DNA of 64,000 nucleotides from Juglans regia (GCF_001411555.2 NC_049910.1:33457250-33521249); one strand, 5' to 3'. Positions 34,296 through 46,759 are shown, counted from the first letter of the stretch. Notes: generated from the sequence alone by a model not told the origin. Numbers and translations are program-made.

Positions 34296-37200
34296 ATGAA
34301 AAGCTCGTGGGTCTTTGTGCGGTTTCTTGCCGTGTTCTTGGTCTTCTTTTCTCTAATTGGTACTTTCTGGCCCTGCTTTGTTACTAGGATTTATTATTTG
34401 ATTCATTTAAACTATCTTTCGTGATAGTTTGAAGTTGAGATTTTTGCTTGTTTTGTTCAATGGATATTTGGTCTTTCTATTTTCTTTTGTTCTGGTTTAT
34501 TTCAATTTGGCCTTGTGGGGTTTGCCCCAGGCTTCTGTAAAATTCTCATAATTATTTTTATAATTATTCTTATAATTTTTTTTTTGATCGGTAGTATTCT
34601 TATAATTTTCAGACTCTGTTCATTAGTTTTTAGCGAGATAGATTGGTTTATCTTGAACGTCGAGATTCTTTGGGTTACTATCGGAGACTGGTAATTTAAT
34701 TTTTTATTATATTTCACTCGTGAACATCTAATCCCACGTCATGGGATGATGAGAGGATGAGGAGAAAATAGATGGTGAGTAGATTTTTTCTATAGTAAAA
34801 ATTGATTATTTGTTTGAAATTGTTTTAATTGAGAATAATATTATACAATTCACTCAGGGTTCGCTGGATCTTTTAACTTGTTATTGTTGTTTTCATGCCA
34901 CTATTGTTTTTTTTTTTTTTTTGATCGATAAACAAATGATATCTATTGTTTATAATGATTCAATTAATCTTTTTGGTGATTCGGTGGAACCAATGTCGAT
35001 TCACTCTCCAATTTGCAAAACTATCAAATTGTGATGTTATATCATGTATGGAAAATGATTGGGTGACTCATATATTTTAATTTTTTTTCCCTTAATGGTT
35101 AAGGAAGTGACTATTAGTGAATTTGTGAATTTTTTTCCCTTAATGGTTAAGGATGTTTAAAAAATGTTTGAAAGAAAGTGAAAAAAAAAAAGTGCGATTG
35201 CACTAGGGGGCATATTTGGGGTGCACATATGGGAGTCATCCTAGCATTGTCCTATCATATATAGATGCTGATACGTCCTTAATCTCAATAAAAGTTTGAA
35301 GAAGAAAAGTCATGCCTGATCTGTTATAATTATTTCGACCGATTTTGCATTCTACTTATTAAAAGACTTATTTTGCATTCCATGAATATAACTTATCAAA
35401 AACAAATTTGCATTCCATGAATATTGCTATACTTTGATATAAATTGTAGAATGCGTATTGAAAGCACAAGTATTACCAACAAAAATAAAATAAAAGAGGA
35501 AGCTGAAAAAAGGGGTGATATGAAAATTGTTGGTGCTTGAGTTTCTTTGGTCCAATTTCTTTTGGCCATGTTTTCAATGATGTAGATGCAATATCTGGCG
35601 GCTAGTTGGTTTTCATCTTTTTTTAAACCATGTGCCTATGTTAATGGAACTTTTTCTTTTTCATTCCCAAGCATCCATGACAGTGCAAGGATTCACTGGA
35701 ACCTATGGAATAAATTATGGAAGAATTGCAGATAACATCCCTTCACCCGATGAAGTTGCTACTCTTCTCAGAGCAGCAAAAATAAAAAATGTAAGAATTT
35801 ACGATGCCGATCACAGTGTTCTAAAGGCATTCAGTGGAACTGGGCTTGAATTAGTGGTTGGTCTTCCAAATGGATCCGTGAAAAATATGAGTTCAAGTGA
35901 GGATCATGCAATGAGTTGGGTTAAAGAGAATGTACAGTCTTTCCTTCCTGAGACGCAGATTCGTGGCATTGCGGTGGGCAATGAAGTTTTTGGAGGGGGT
36001 GATTCTGAGTTGTGGGCAGCTCTTGGTGGTGCAGTGAAAAATATATACAGTGCCATAAATAAGCTTCATCTGGCTGATGTGGTTCAGATTACCACAGCAC
36101 ATTCACAGGCTGTTTTTGCCAATTCCTACCCTCCCTCTTCATGTATATTCAAAGATAATATTGTTCAATATATGAAGCCACTCCTGGAGTTTTTCGCACA
36201 AATTGATTCTCCTTTCTGTTTAAATGCCTACCCATTCCTGGACTATACGTATGATCCAGAGAACATTGATATTAACTACGCTCTTTTCCAGCCAACCCAG
36301 GGGATCTATGATCCGAAAACTGAGCTGCATTACGATAACATGCTTGATGCACAGATTGACGCAGCATATGCAGCTCTGGCAGATGCTGGATTTAAAAACA
36401 TGGAAGTCATAGTTACAGAGACTGGATGGGCTTCAAATGGAGATGATAGTGAAGCTGCAGCCACAGTAGATAATGCTAGGACATATAATTATAACCTGCG
36501 GAAAAGGCTTGCAAAGAAGAAAGGAACCCCTTTTAGGCCAAAAAGGGTGGTGAAGGGATATGTTTTTGCAATATTTAATGAAAATTTGAAGCCTGGGGCA
36601 ACTTCTGAGAGAAATTTTGGATTGTTTAAGCCTGATGGGAGCATTGCATATGATATTGGGTTTCATGGACTTGTATCTTCAGCTGCAGATACATCACACT
36701 TGTCTTTGAAGGTTAGGGTTCCTGAACACATGATAAAACTGATCTGTTTTAATGCTAACGTCTTAGGGATTATGTTTGCTCAGTCCAAGTCCTTTTTGTA
36801 CATCCTCTTTGAAAACCGACAGACATTTATTAGAGGCTATTTAGGTAAAACATTCCTCTTAAAATATAATTATGAGCAAAAAGGAAAAAAATCAAATCTT
36901 GTTTCATTTCCTCATCTTACTTTGTACCTGTTATCATCTTGCTGGACAGGGTTTTTATTTATGTTTTTTTATTTGAGGGAATATACACATGAAGAGATTT
37001 CTTGGGGCTAATAAAAGGGTAAGTGGATGGGAAGCATATAAGGAGAATTGGAATTTACATCTTAGAGAAGCATAAGAATCAGTAACTCTATTTTTGATAA
37101 GAAGAACATATATATTATTATTTTTTTTGATAAGTAAAAAGGAGGACATATATATTATTAAAAGTATAAGCATCAGTAACCTCGGGATGTAGCTTTGCTT

Positions 37201-38222
37201 AATACCTCAAAAAAGGACTCATAAGACAGACCATAGCATTATGATTCTTTATGCTTGGACATGGCGGTTTGGAAACATGAGCAGTACACCCGTTCTTAGT
37301 ATGGACACTTCAAGGATTCTAGCCATATTGCATTTTTATCTTCTAAGGGTGATTGTTGTTACAAGAAGTCTGCCCTTCATTTACTTATATAAAAAAAAAT
37401 TTCTGCCCTTCATAACCCATTTCCATAACTATCCTATTAGTTTTGCATAGAAGACTATCTAAAGGATAGTTATTCTGCCCTGCTCTCTCACTTCTCTCAT
37501 GGTACACCATCTTAAATTTTAAGTTGAGTTATTCTAAGTAAAAATTTAAGTTGTTATTAGGGAATACTAGCTGAGGAGAACCATTTTTTTTTTTTCCATT
37601 TATGGTGTTGTGCCTTTGCAGTTGATATTTTGTGCCTCCAGTAAGTGGATAGAACAATAATCAAAGAGATAGTTATGGAAACCAAACATGCTCTTCATTT
37701 CTACTACAATTTTTAAGTTGCATGTGAACACCTAGGGGTTGGCTCAAGTGGTATAAAGGCCTTGGGCTTGGGGGTATGCTCCCCCTATGTCTAAGGTTCA
37801 AATCCCCTTGAGTGCCAAACAATCTCTAGTGGCCATTAGATTGGGGGACTTTTCCCTTGAATTATCCAAGATGCACTTGCGGAAAACTCCTTGCCGATGG
37901 CCTGTGCAACCCTAGGATTAGTTGGGATGCTGTTCCTGGACACCCGGTGCCAATAAAAATAAAATAAAATAAAGTTACATGTGAATACTGTATTCTCTGG
38001 CTCTCAAGTAATGGCTCAAGTTAGCTTGACCTGGGTAATGTACTTGCGCAAGACTGGATTAATTATTCTATCGATACTGCTACCTCCTCTTATTATCATT
38101 TGTGTTCCTTCTCTGCACTGGTACAGGATATTCGAGCTCGAGGTTGGCCTGGGTCCAATATTTTGGTTTCCGCATTCTCTGCAGTGGCACTTCTTCTGTT
38201 TTTAAGAATAATGAATGAATGA
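34296..38222 (+). CDS. Glucan endo-1,3-beta-glucosidase, GH17, GPI-type, three exons
   Basis: The exons are 34296-34359, 35672-36711 and 38127-38222, with donors G|gtactt and AAG|gttagg and acceptors ccaag|CA and tacag|GAT. Phases agree, giving 399 residues. Residues 1-22 are a hydrophobic signal peptide (MKSSWVFVRFLAVFLVFF). The GH17 domain runs from about 28 (GFTGTYGINYGRIADNIPSP) to about 350. The proton donor is Glu126 in GIAVGNEV and the nucleophile is Glu271 in VTETGWAS. Exon 3 adds DIRARGWPGSN and a hydrophobic tail ending LLLFLRIMNE, as expected for a GPI-anchored form. Family members cleave callose (beta-1,3-glucan) in the wall or at plasmodesmata. Closest types are glucosidase 11/14-like, without the X8/CBM43 domain. 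If exon 2 read on through its donor it would meet a stop at 37009-37011 and lose the GPI tail. Intron 2 holds a SINE. Confidence 0.92.
37732..37971 (+). mobile_element. tRNA-derived SINE in the GH17 intron
   Basis: About 240 bp. The box A-like sequence is TGGCTCAAGTGG at 37740 and the B box is GGTTCAAATCC near 37796. The rest is a SINE body with the tail aataaaaataaaataaaat. A 17-bp target duplication, AAGTTGCATGTGAACAC (37715-37731) and AAGTTACATGTGAATAC (37972-37988), has two mismatches. The layout resembles the plant Au-type SINEs. It lies in intron 2 of the glucanase, in the same orientation. Confidence 0.88.
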
Positions 38223-38872
38223 AAACGGTCCAGGGCTGCCAAACCAGCACGAGGCATTCAAAAGGTTTGGAAATTGGTACCATTTGATGTCACACTCCAG
38301 AGTACGAACAGTGTGTGCCATTGATTCTTGTCGTCTTCATTAGTTACCATGCTGATTATTTCATATCTCAGCAACTGTATATTGGTTTTTGCCTTACCAA
38401 ACGGCTGCTCCCTAATATAATATATTTTGCATTATCTCCTTTGTCTTTTATCAGTTTTAAGGCCTTTTTGCAACGATTTATCTCAGTCTGCTCAAGTTTA
38501 ATGTGTCGCTTATTCGTTTTACTTCTTCATTCCAGACTGCCATATCCTTGTTTTCTAAGCTTAATGTTGCATTTACATTTCAAACACGAATCTGCACTTA
38601 TGCTGTGGATTGAAGGAGCAAGACGAGCTCTATTTCTTCATGTCTGTCTCCATAATGTAAACAAAGCCCAATGCTTATTTTAGACCACCACACAAATCTC
38701 ATGGGTGTGAATGTATCTTTAAGAGTTGGTTTGGAAGGGACACAGAATTATAAAAATGAAGCTTATAAATTAATATGGTTTGATTTAATACAACGGACAT
38801 ATTTTATAATAAAATGAATTTAACAATCTAACACATTACGTTAATTTATGTCAATTTTTAAGATTGTAGATA
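38223..38872. other. 3' flank of the GH17 gene, no other gene seen
   Basis: It is presumed 3' UTR followed by unique sequence up to the left target duplication of the LINE (38873). A 122-codon frame at 38315 has no domain signature. Confidence 0.45.
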
Positions 38873-38885
38873 AGAGAGAGTTCTT
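38873..38885. repeat. LINE target site duplication, left
   Basis: AGAGAGAGTTCTT here equals 44735-44747 exactly, with the LINE between them. Confidence 0.85.
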
Positions 38886-38930
38886 TTTTTTTTTTATTGA
38901 AATAAACCACAACACTTCATTAATCAAACT

Positions 38931-41900
38931 TTAAGTGTTACAAAGTTTGTCTTTTTTCAGACAGTTTACAATAAAAGCTGGAATTTCTTCTATCCAAATT
39001 TTAGCTTCTACTAACTTCAAAGCTTCCTTAGCTAGTGTGTGAGCCACTGTATTCTTTTCTCTATATGCAAACTGTAAAGACCAATTTGGCCTATTTTTGA
39101 ACACTGAACGTATATCTTCAACTAAAGGACCAAAACTGGACAAATCATCCTCCTCATTGTTAACTGTTGTAACAATGCCCTTTGCATCTCCTTCAAACAT
39201 ATCCTTTTGAATGTTTAAGTCATTACACAACTCCATCGTCTTCCAGAGTGTATGACATTCTGCCATTGTTGGGTTCTGAACATACTTCCTCTGATCATAT
39301 ACAGCCACCATTGCCTCTGCCTTCTTGTATCTAATCATAATTCCCACTCCCATTCTCTTACTCTTCAGGTCTAGTGATGCATCTCAATTAACCTTAACAA
39401 AATCAGCCTCTGGTTTCTGCCATTTATGTCTGTTACTAGCTGCACTTGATGGATGGTCATCCTTCCTCTGCATCCTTTGTGACTTCTTGTACTCTTCTAG
39501 ACCTTCTTTGGCTGAAATAAGTATTTTCCTAGGACAAGAGAGTCTTTCCTTAAATACACTTTCATTCCTCCTAAGCCACACTCTCTTAAATAGAACTGCC
39601 ATCTCTTCAAGCTGGGACATATTCAAACTTGCTATCAGTTTCTCCCACAACTGCATAAAATCCTCCTCCTTACAACTCGATTTCTAAACTATACTTCTCT
39701 CATCAGCCCAAATATCATTTGCTGCTGTGCATTCCCAAAAAGCATGCATGACTGACTCTTCTTCTGCAAAATAGATAGGGCATTTTGGGTCTTGCACAAC
39801 TTTTCTTTTGAATAAGTTCTTCTTAGTGGGTAACAGATTACTTCCTGCTTTCCATAAGAATAACTTTACCACTCTTGGTACTTTAAGATCCCAAATATTC
39901 TTCCATCTCTTGTCTTCCATTTCTTCATTTGAACATGTGCCTCTTCTGTTTCTCACTCTTTCAAGTTGCAAATAATAGGCACTACTGATAGTAAAAGCTC
40001 ATTTTCTTTGATAGACCCCATATTAACTTGTCTTGTGCATTGCCTTTACACAAGGGAATATTAAGAATTTGCTCAACCTCTTCACATGAAAAAATAGCTC
40101 TAATTCTTTCTTCATCTCATACCCTATTCTGATTGTCAATCAACTCTTCTACCTTTTAATCTTCCCTCAATATTGAAACTGGTGACTGAACTGAAAAAGA
40201 TGATTGAGTTGGCAACCATTTAGAGCCCCAAATCTGAATCTTACTTCCATCCCCCACTCTCCACCTTAATCTCTCTTGAAGCATATCTCTTGCAGCCCAA
40301 ATGCTCCTCCATATTAATGAAGGTTGATAACCAAGTTTTTCTTCCAAAAAATGTGATTGCCTAAAATACTTTTCCTTAAAAACCACAGCTGCTAAAGAAT
40401 CAGGATACTTTTAAAGCATCCACCCTTGTTTAGCTAAGAGAGCTAAATTAAAACTCTCCAAGTCCCAAAATCCCATGCCTCCCTTCCCTTTCTGTTTTCC
40501 CAAATGTTCCCATCGCCTCCATTGAATGCCCCCATCCTTATGCTGCTTACCCCACCAGAATTTCGAAAATAAACCATTTATATCCTTGCACAGCTTCATA
40601 AGGAGCTTAAATACACTCATAGTATATGCAGGAATGGCTTGGAGCATAGCCTTGATCAAAACTTATTTTCCAGCTTGTGAAAGAAATCTGTTTTTCCAAC
40701 TAGAAATCTTCTGCTAGATCCTTTCTTTTAAAACTCTAAAAGTATGGTATTTAGATCTTCCTACCAGAGCTGGAAGACCTAAATATTTCTCATAACTACC
40801 GCAAGCCACAGAAGCCCCAGCCACCATAATCCTTCTCTTGTCCTCCTCCTTAGTATTACTACTGAAAAAAATTGAAGTCTTCCCTTTGTTCAAAAACTGT
40901 CCTGAAGCTTTTTCATATTTGTTCAACAACACTTGCATCTTATTCCATTCTTCCAATTTAGCTCTTCCAAATAGTATACAATCATCTGCAAAGAGAAGAT
41001 GATTGATATTAGTTCCCCCTCAAGACACTTGCACCCCTCTAATAAAATTTTGTTTCTCATGAAAATCAAGCATCGAGCTAAGCCCCTCAGCATAGATAAT
41101 GAAAAGATAGAGTGACAAATGGTCACCCTGCCTTAACCCCCTTGAGGGTTTGAAAATGTGACCTACCTTCCCATTAATAGACACTGAAAAGGTCACTAAA
41201 CAGACACACTTCATGATGAGCTTCACCCATTTCTCACAGAAACCAAGCCTTAACATCATTGCCTCCAAGAACTTCCATTCCACTCGATCATAGGCCTTGG
41301 ACATGTCCAACTTAATGGTCATGCTTCCCACCCTCTCCTTCTTCCTTGTTTTCATAGAATGTAACAGTTCGTAAGCTATCATGATATTATCACTTATCAT
41401 TCTCCCAGGTAGGAAAACACTTTGAGTGTGAGAAATAATAGTTGATAACACTTTCTTGAATCTATTAGTAATGGTTTTTGACACAATTTTATAAATGACA
41501 TTACAAAGACTGATGGGTCTAAAGTCACTCACCATCTTAGGATCTTTTACTTTTGGTATCAAAGCAATGAAGGTGTAGTTATGAGAAGAGTCCAAAGAAT
41601 TACCATTAAGAACAGATAAGCCTGCCTGACACACTTCCTCTGCAAACCACACTCCAATGGTTTTGGAAAAAACAAGCTCCAAACCCATTTGGACAAGGGG
41701 ACTTCAAGGGTCTCATTTGCTTGACTGCCTCTTCTACCTCTATCCTTGAAAAACTCCTTGAGATCTAGTCATTCATTTCAGGAGTAACCTTAGCTTCAAT
41801 ACCTCTAATACAATCATCAATCTCCTCTCTATTAGGACTAGTTGTCTGAAAAAGTTTCATAAAATACCTTTTGAAAGTTTCCTCGATTTCTACATGCCCA

Positions 41901-43067
41901 GTGACTCTCCTACTGCTTTCATTCACCACTTCTTTAATAAGATTCCTATTTTTCCTTTGATTAGCACAAGCATGGAAATACTTTGTATTCCTATCTCCAA
42001 GCTTATACCAATTTGTTTTTGCCCTCTGTCTCCATCTCAGGTCTTCTTTGTCCAACAACAGGTTCAATTCTTCTTTCACTCTCCTTATCTCATTTGCATT
42101 ACTCCTGTTTTCATCCTCCTGTAGACTCTGTAGCAGTTTTTATTTTTTATCAATATCCTTTTTTCTCCCATTTTTTAATTTTTTGCTCCATTTCTGAAAA
42201 GCTACATTGCTGCTGTCAAGTAACTTAACCACTTTATTCGAGGGGTTCCTCCCTTCGACTTCATTCTTCCATGCTGTCTTTAAAACCAGTTCACAATCAT
42301 CTTCTAAGGCCCAATTTGTTTCATACTTAAAAGGATCTTCTCTTAACCCCAACAACTTCTTTTTGCTACTGTAAGTGAATTTACAAAGGTTTATGGTCAT
42401 AAGTACTACTCACCAAAACTTCAACCCATGACTCCTTATACTCCTCTCTCCATTTAGGGTTTGCAACTACCCTATCTAAGCTTTCTTTGGTAAATGATTC
42501 ATCACCATGCAGGTTACTCCATGTAAATCTATCCCCCTTCCAACTCAAATCATAAAGGTTGCCATCAGTAAGAGCCTCCCTAAATGAAACCATCTGCCCC
42601 TCTGGTCTAACTCTTCCCCCTTCCTTTTCACTATTAACAAGAATTTCATTAAAATCCCCCACCACACACCACCCAACCAGGGTTTGTGGTTTAAAGGATT
42701 TTAACAAGTTCCATGACTCCTTCCTTTTGGCAGTTTCAGGCTGTCCATAGTAACAAGTCAACAACCATCTCTTGTCAACCCCTTCATCCATAATCCAAGC
42801 ATTAATATGCCTTTGAGAATAATTGACAATTTCTACTCCCACATTTATATTCCAAAATAATGCCAGTCCTCACCCTTTCCCCACTGGATCCACCGTAAAA
42901 CAACCCTCACAATCTACTATTTTCTTTAAACATTCAATCCTACTACTTCTAATCTTGGTTTCCATGATTAAGACCAAACTGGGTTTATTCTTCTCTGCCA
43001 TAATGCAGAGATCTTGAACTGTCCGAGGATTCCCCAATTCTCGGTAGTTCCAACTTAAGATTTTCAT
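38931..43067 (-). pseudogene. LINE ORF2: endonuclease, reverse transcriptase, RNase H
   Basis: It starts MKILSWNYRELGNPRTVQDL (endonuclease; the usual motif is SWNCRGLGNP), then METKIRSS and VVGDFNEIL. A stop at about 42870 and a frame change near 42390 break it. RT begins near 41690 with DFRPISLCNVIYKIVSKTIT, then MTIKLDMSKAYDRVEW, GLRQGDHLSLYLFI, and LLFADDCILFG (about 40970-40990), so the catalytic FADD box is still intact. A zf-RVT-like segment at 40386-39684 contains LWKAGSNLLPTKKNLF. The RNase H-like domain is 39353-38931 (ECHTLWKTMELCNDLNIQ). At least five frame breaks are present, so it is not translatable as a whole. Confidence 0.85.
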
Positions 43068-43233
43068 AATGATTGGCAGGGCTGAATCTCTGCCTCCTTC
43101 ACTTCAAACACACTTTCTCCCTCTGCACCACTGCTCCATTTCCCCTTCTTTCTATTTTTTCCCATTCCTTTTCCTTCTAAACCAGATTCCCCATTCCTCT
43201 TTTTATTATCAGGCATAACTGCTAAGCCCTCCC

Positions 43234-44440
43234 TTATTTCTTTTTTCCTTGCTTTCCTCTTCCATTTTCATTTTTTTTTATGGCTTGCACTACTCCCTTC
43301 TTGTACTTATTCAAAACTGCAGCCTCACTCAGACTTAACTCTCTCTCCCCATCTTCAGTACTCATGCCTCCAACCTGAAAAGCCACCTCCTCTCTCAACT
43401 CCACCTCAAACAGTTCTACCATACCCTTCTCTACATGATTTTGCCCTCCCCTCATACTCATATTCACTTCCTCTTTGTTAATTAAAATATTATTCTCCCT
43501 TTCCCTCCCATTGATAGAACTTTTTGAAATGTCATCTCTCATCTCTTCCTCTTCTCTCATTTTTTTCCCCTCAACTTCATCTCCCCCTCTAGCCTCCTCT
43601 TATTCTTTCTTATCCCTACTTTTCTCACCATGAAACAACCTAGTATCTTCCTTCCTCCATTTATTTAGCCCCTCTTCCCTTTAGAAAAATTACTAAAGTT
43701 CTTACTTCTTTGAAACTGAGTAGCCCTCAACCAGGCCTCATATTACTCTTTCTTGTTCTCTGAATCTTCCAATACACTATAACATCTATTAATCCCGTGA
43801 ACAATGCATCCATAGGAAAAACAAATGCGAGGCATTTTCTGATAACTAAAAGGGATCCATATACTCTCTCCCTTCACCTTTAGAGTTCGTCCTCTTGCCA
43901 AAGCCTGTGTGAAATTCACACAAACCTGAACCCTCAGATAACTCCCCCAACAACAGCCATCCTCCTGAACATCCACTTCCTCAACCTTGCCAACCGTACT
44001 ACCAATCTGTACTCCTCTTTCTTTTGTCATGCATGATAAAGGCAAGTTATGCATTCTGATCCAAAAGCTTTCATGGTAAAAAATTATGCGATGCAAAGGA
44101 ACATCACCCTCAAACTCCCTCAAGGCTAACAGATTGCTATAAAAAAGCCAAGGCCTCCCTACCCAAACTCTTTGCTTATCAGCTTGGTTTTCAAAAACTA
44201 GGACAAAAGTGTTCGTGCTAACCTCCATGAACTTAGCTGCCTTGCTGATCCTCCATAACTTCGCCATTGTTATCTCCAATGCCTCCCTACTTATATGGTT
44301 CTCGACGAAAGCACTTTGCCCACTAAACTTCTCTGTTCCTTATACCTCAGTTCCTCATATACATTTTCTTCTATTACAATGTTTGAGACCTCCTCTTCCG
44401 ATAACTTAAGTTTCTTCCATTTCTCTTTCAAATCCTCCAT
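43234..44440 (-). pseudogene. LINE ORF1: DUF4283 and zinc knuckle
   Basis: The likely start is the ATG at 44440 (MEDLKEKWKKLKLSEEEVSN). A stop follows near 44290, and the main frame 44279-43743 carries a DUF4283-like nucleic-acid-binding domain (NTFVLVFENQADKQRVW, GRPWLFYSNLLALREF, FWIRMHNLPLSCMTKE). The CCHC knuckle reads CFSYGCIVHGINRC, with the second cysteine replaced by tyrosine. A charged C-terminal part at 43560-43234 includes MREEEEMRDDISKSSINGRE. Confidence 0.8.
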
Positions 44441-44734
44441 TGCTCATCCTTTTCCTTTCTCAAACACCACCATACAAACACCTTAGGTCCCTTGAGTCAA
44501 GACCCTCCTCCGAAAATCCTTCGCAGACGCCTATAGCCACCGTACTCTGACGCCTTCAGCCACCGTACGAATATTTTTTACTGCTTTGCACCACCTTGAC
44601 CTCCACTACTTTCCATTATAACCGTTTCCACGTACCCACTTACGTTACCACTCACTACGCTCCACCCTTTTTCCAGAGAGAAAAGAGAGGAGAATCAAAC
44701 CCACAAAAAAGGACAAGATGATATGGGTGAAGAT

Positions 44735-44747
44735 AGAGAGAGTTCTT
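44735..44747. repeat. LINE target site duplication, right
   Basis: AGAGAGAGTTCTT is identical to 38873-38885. Confidence 0.85.
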
Positions 44748-45412
44748 GATTTGCTGTGATGTGAGACAAAAACTTGAAGAGAAAGCCAACTACACATTCT
44801 CTATTCATGTCTCTGCCTTTTGTAGGGCTTTTCCATTGAAATCAATTCACATTAGCATTATAGTTCTTGATCCTTTTCTCATTCTCCTTCTCCACAGACA
44901 CCCTTTTCAGATTTTCTGACCCCTACAATTCGATTTTTATTTATAATGATTTTGTTGGGTTATAAAAAATTTAGATTATGGTGTTTTATTCTAGTTTAGT
45001 TGAATTGCGGATGCATCTGAATCTCTCCAGTTTTGGGAAATTATTTTTTATTTTTTTTGCTATGAAAACCAAGGAAAGCAGCTAAATTCTGAGTTTATAT
45101 GTTAGAAAAATAATTTATTTTGCTGTTTGGTTTTTTCATAGTTTCGAATCTGAAATCCAGCTGTGACACCGATCGAGCACGTACGTGGAGAAGATAACTT
45201 GACAACTCTCTTAGATAACTTCCCGCCAGTTATTTAACTACTTTAATTAATTAATTTTTTAGTTAACTCTCCACGAACAAGCGGTTAATAAGCTTTTAGG
45301 GGAAATTTGATTTATTATTTGAGAGCTTAAGCGACGTAAAGGTGCAATCACAACAATTAGATATATATATATGGGCTATAAGGCAAAGATATGTCTTATG
45401 AAAATAAGAAAT

Positions 45413-45580
45413 TATATTTATAAATGTGAGTGTATAAGCGCCGCGTAATTATTTTAAAAAAAATTAATAAATACAGGACTTACATAAAAAAAAAAAATTA
45501 ATTTTTAATAGTAAATTTTATTCTTTTTTAAAGCGACTATACGACACTTTCACACTCTACGACTATATGTAGCATTACTT
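45413..45580. mobile_element. Foldback MITE, family B
   Basis: The left arm is aaatgtgagtgtataagcgc then cgcgtaattattttaaaaaa. The right arm is tttaaagcgactatacgac then actttcacactctacgac. The arms are inverted relative to each other and match the copies at 29593 and 31792. It ends atgtagcattactt, the reverse of the agtaatgctaca terminus. Confidence 0.7.
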
Positions 45581-45868
45581 TATGATAATTTCGAGATCAT
45601 TCGAATTAACTTCTTCTTCTTGCACTGACCATCACTAGGTATCTAGTATTTCCAGAACATATAAACGGATTGAGCCGGACTACTGCTCCGTTCACGAGAA
45701 AATTAGCAAAGATTTACGCATTCTCTGCCAAACTACTGATGTCGATACTGAAAGCTAAGATCAATAGTTTGATCAGTTTCATACATGGATGAAGAAAAAA
45801 CCAACCAATATGTCTAAAAAAAAGATACAAATTATAGGATTGAAACCAATTCGACTGTCTTGATGCTC

Positions 45869-45869
<1 letters not shown>

Positions 45870-45902
<33 letters not shown>

Positions 45903-45903
45903 G
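45870..45903. repeat. (AT)n(GTAT)n microsatellite
   Basis: About ten AT repeats are followed by three GTAT repeats. Confidence 0.8.
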
Positions 45904-46584
45904 CAATTAGCTTATTCAATCTTTCAAGTGAAACCCATGTAATGGTAGGTAGTCCAAATACTACAAGAATTATCAGTATTAGGAAATCAATTTCCACGAC
46001 TCAGCAACCAATTATACAATTTCAAACAAGTGCACCTCATAGGAGTTCATACTTTTGACCTTTTGTGCCAAATATGGTACGTCGTTCAATCAAGAGGGAT
46101 CCAATGAAAGCCGTACTGACCTTAGTTTTCCTTGATCATCCGGTTGCATGCGATGTCTTTTCTGGAAGGTTACATGGCGGCCATTGATGTCAATAGTTTG
46201 ACAAAAAGAAAAAGTAAAAGCATTTACCGTCGGCCAAAGTTCTAGATTTTCTCAATGTTTGGTGCCGGTCGTCGCCCATTTTGACAGAAATCATGTCGTT
46301 CTAGTACGTTTATATTTTGGAAAATGTTTTATGCTATATTTGTATCACTGCACATTCTACCCTGGTATTATCCTAAAATATGTAAGTGGAATTTAATTAT
46401 TTATATTATATTTTAACAATCTATACATATTTTTCAAATGAGAAGTATTACAATTACAAAAAGATATCAAAAAAATAAAATTACAAATTGACAATATTTT
46501 ATATGATACGTTAGATCTATTTTATAATAAAAGTAATTATATAATCAAATATATCACATCATACCAAGTCAATTTGTAGATTTA

Positions 46585-46759
46585 GGGTGTGTTTGGATGT
46601 TGAAGTGAGTTGAGTTGATAAAATATTATTAGAATATTATTTTTTAATATTATTATTATTTTAGAATTTGAAAAAATTGAATTGTTTATTATATTTTGTG
46701 TTGGAGTTTGAAAAAGTTGTAATGATGAGTTGAGATGAGTTTGGGATCCAAACTCACCC
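46585..46759 (+). mobile_element. Tourist-like MITE
   Basis: Left end gggtgtgtttggatgttgaa; right end in reverse gggtgagtttggatccc. TTA lies at the left edge (46582-46584) and TA at the right edge. The interior words ttgaattgtttattatattt and gttgtaatgatgagttgaga match the 30773 copy closely. Confidence 0.7.

Larger units (their letters stand above)
38886..44734 (-). mobile_element. L1-type LINE, full-length, inactive
   Basis: The insertion is 5,849 bp on the minus strand. A short poly(A) tail (T run, 38884-38896) marks the 3' end and a 13-bp perfect duplication brackets the element. Two ORF regions are readable: ORF1 (44440 to about 43200) with a DUF4283-like domain and zinc knuckle, and ORF2 (43067 to 38931) with an AP endonuclease, reverse transcriptase, zf-RVT-like region and an RNase H domain. 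Stops and frameshifts occur in both. Because the 5' end is present, this was a complete insertion and later decayed. It lies 0.65 kb beyond the GH17 gene, whose transcription points towards it. Confidence 0.92.
44748..46584. other. Intergenic stretch with a MITE, no gene seen
   Basis: It contains a family B foldback MITE (45413-45580), (AT)n tracts at 45361-45372 and 45870-45890, and no supportable gene. Confidence 0.45.

Noticed and set aside
37740..37810. tRNA gene
   Set aside because: Boxes A and B are present, but no cloverleaf can be drawn, and an A-rich tail and a 17-bp target duplication make it a SINE.
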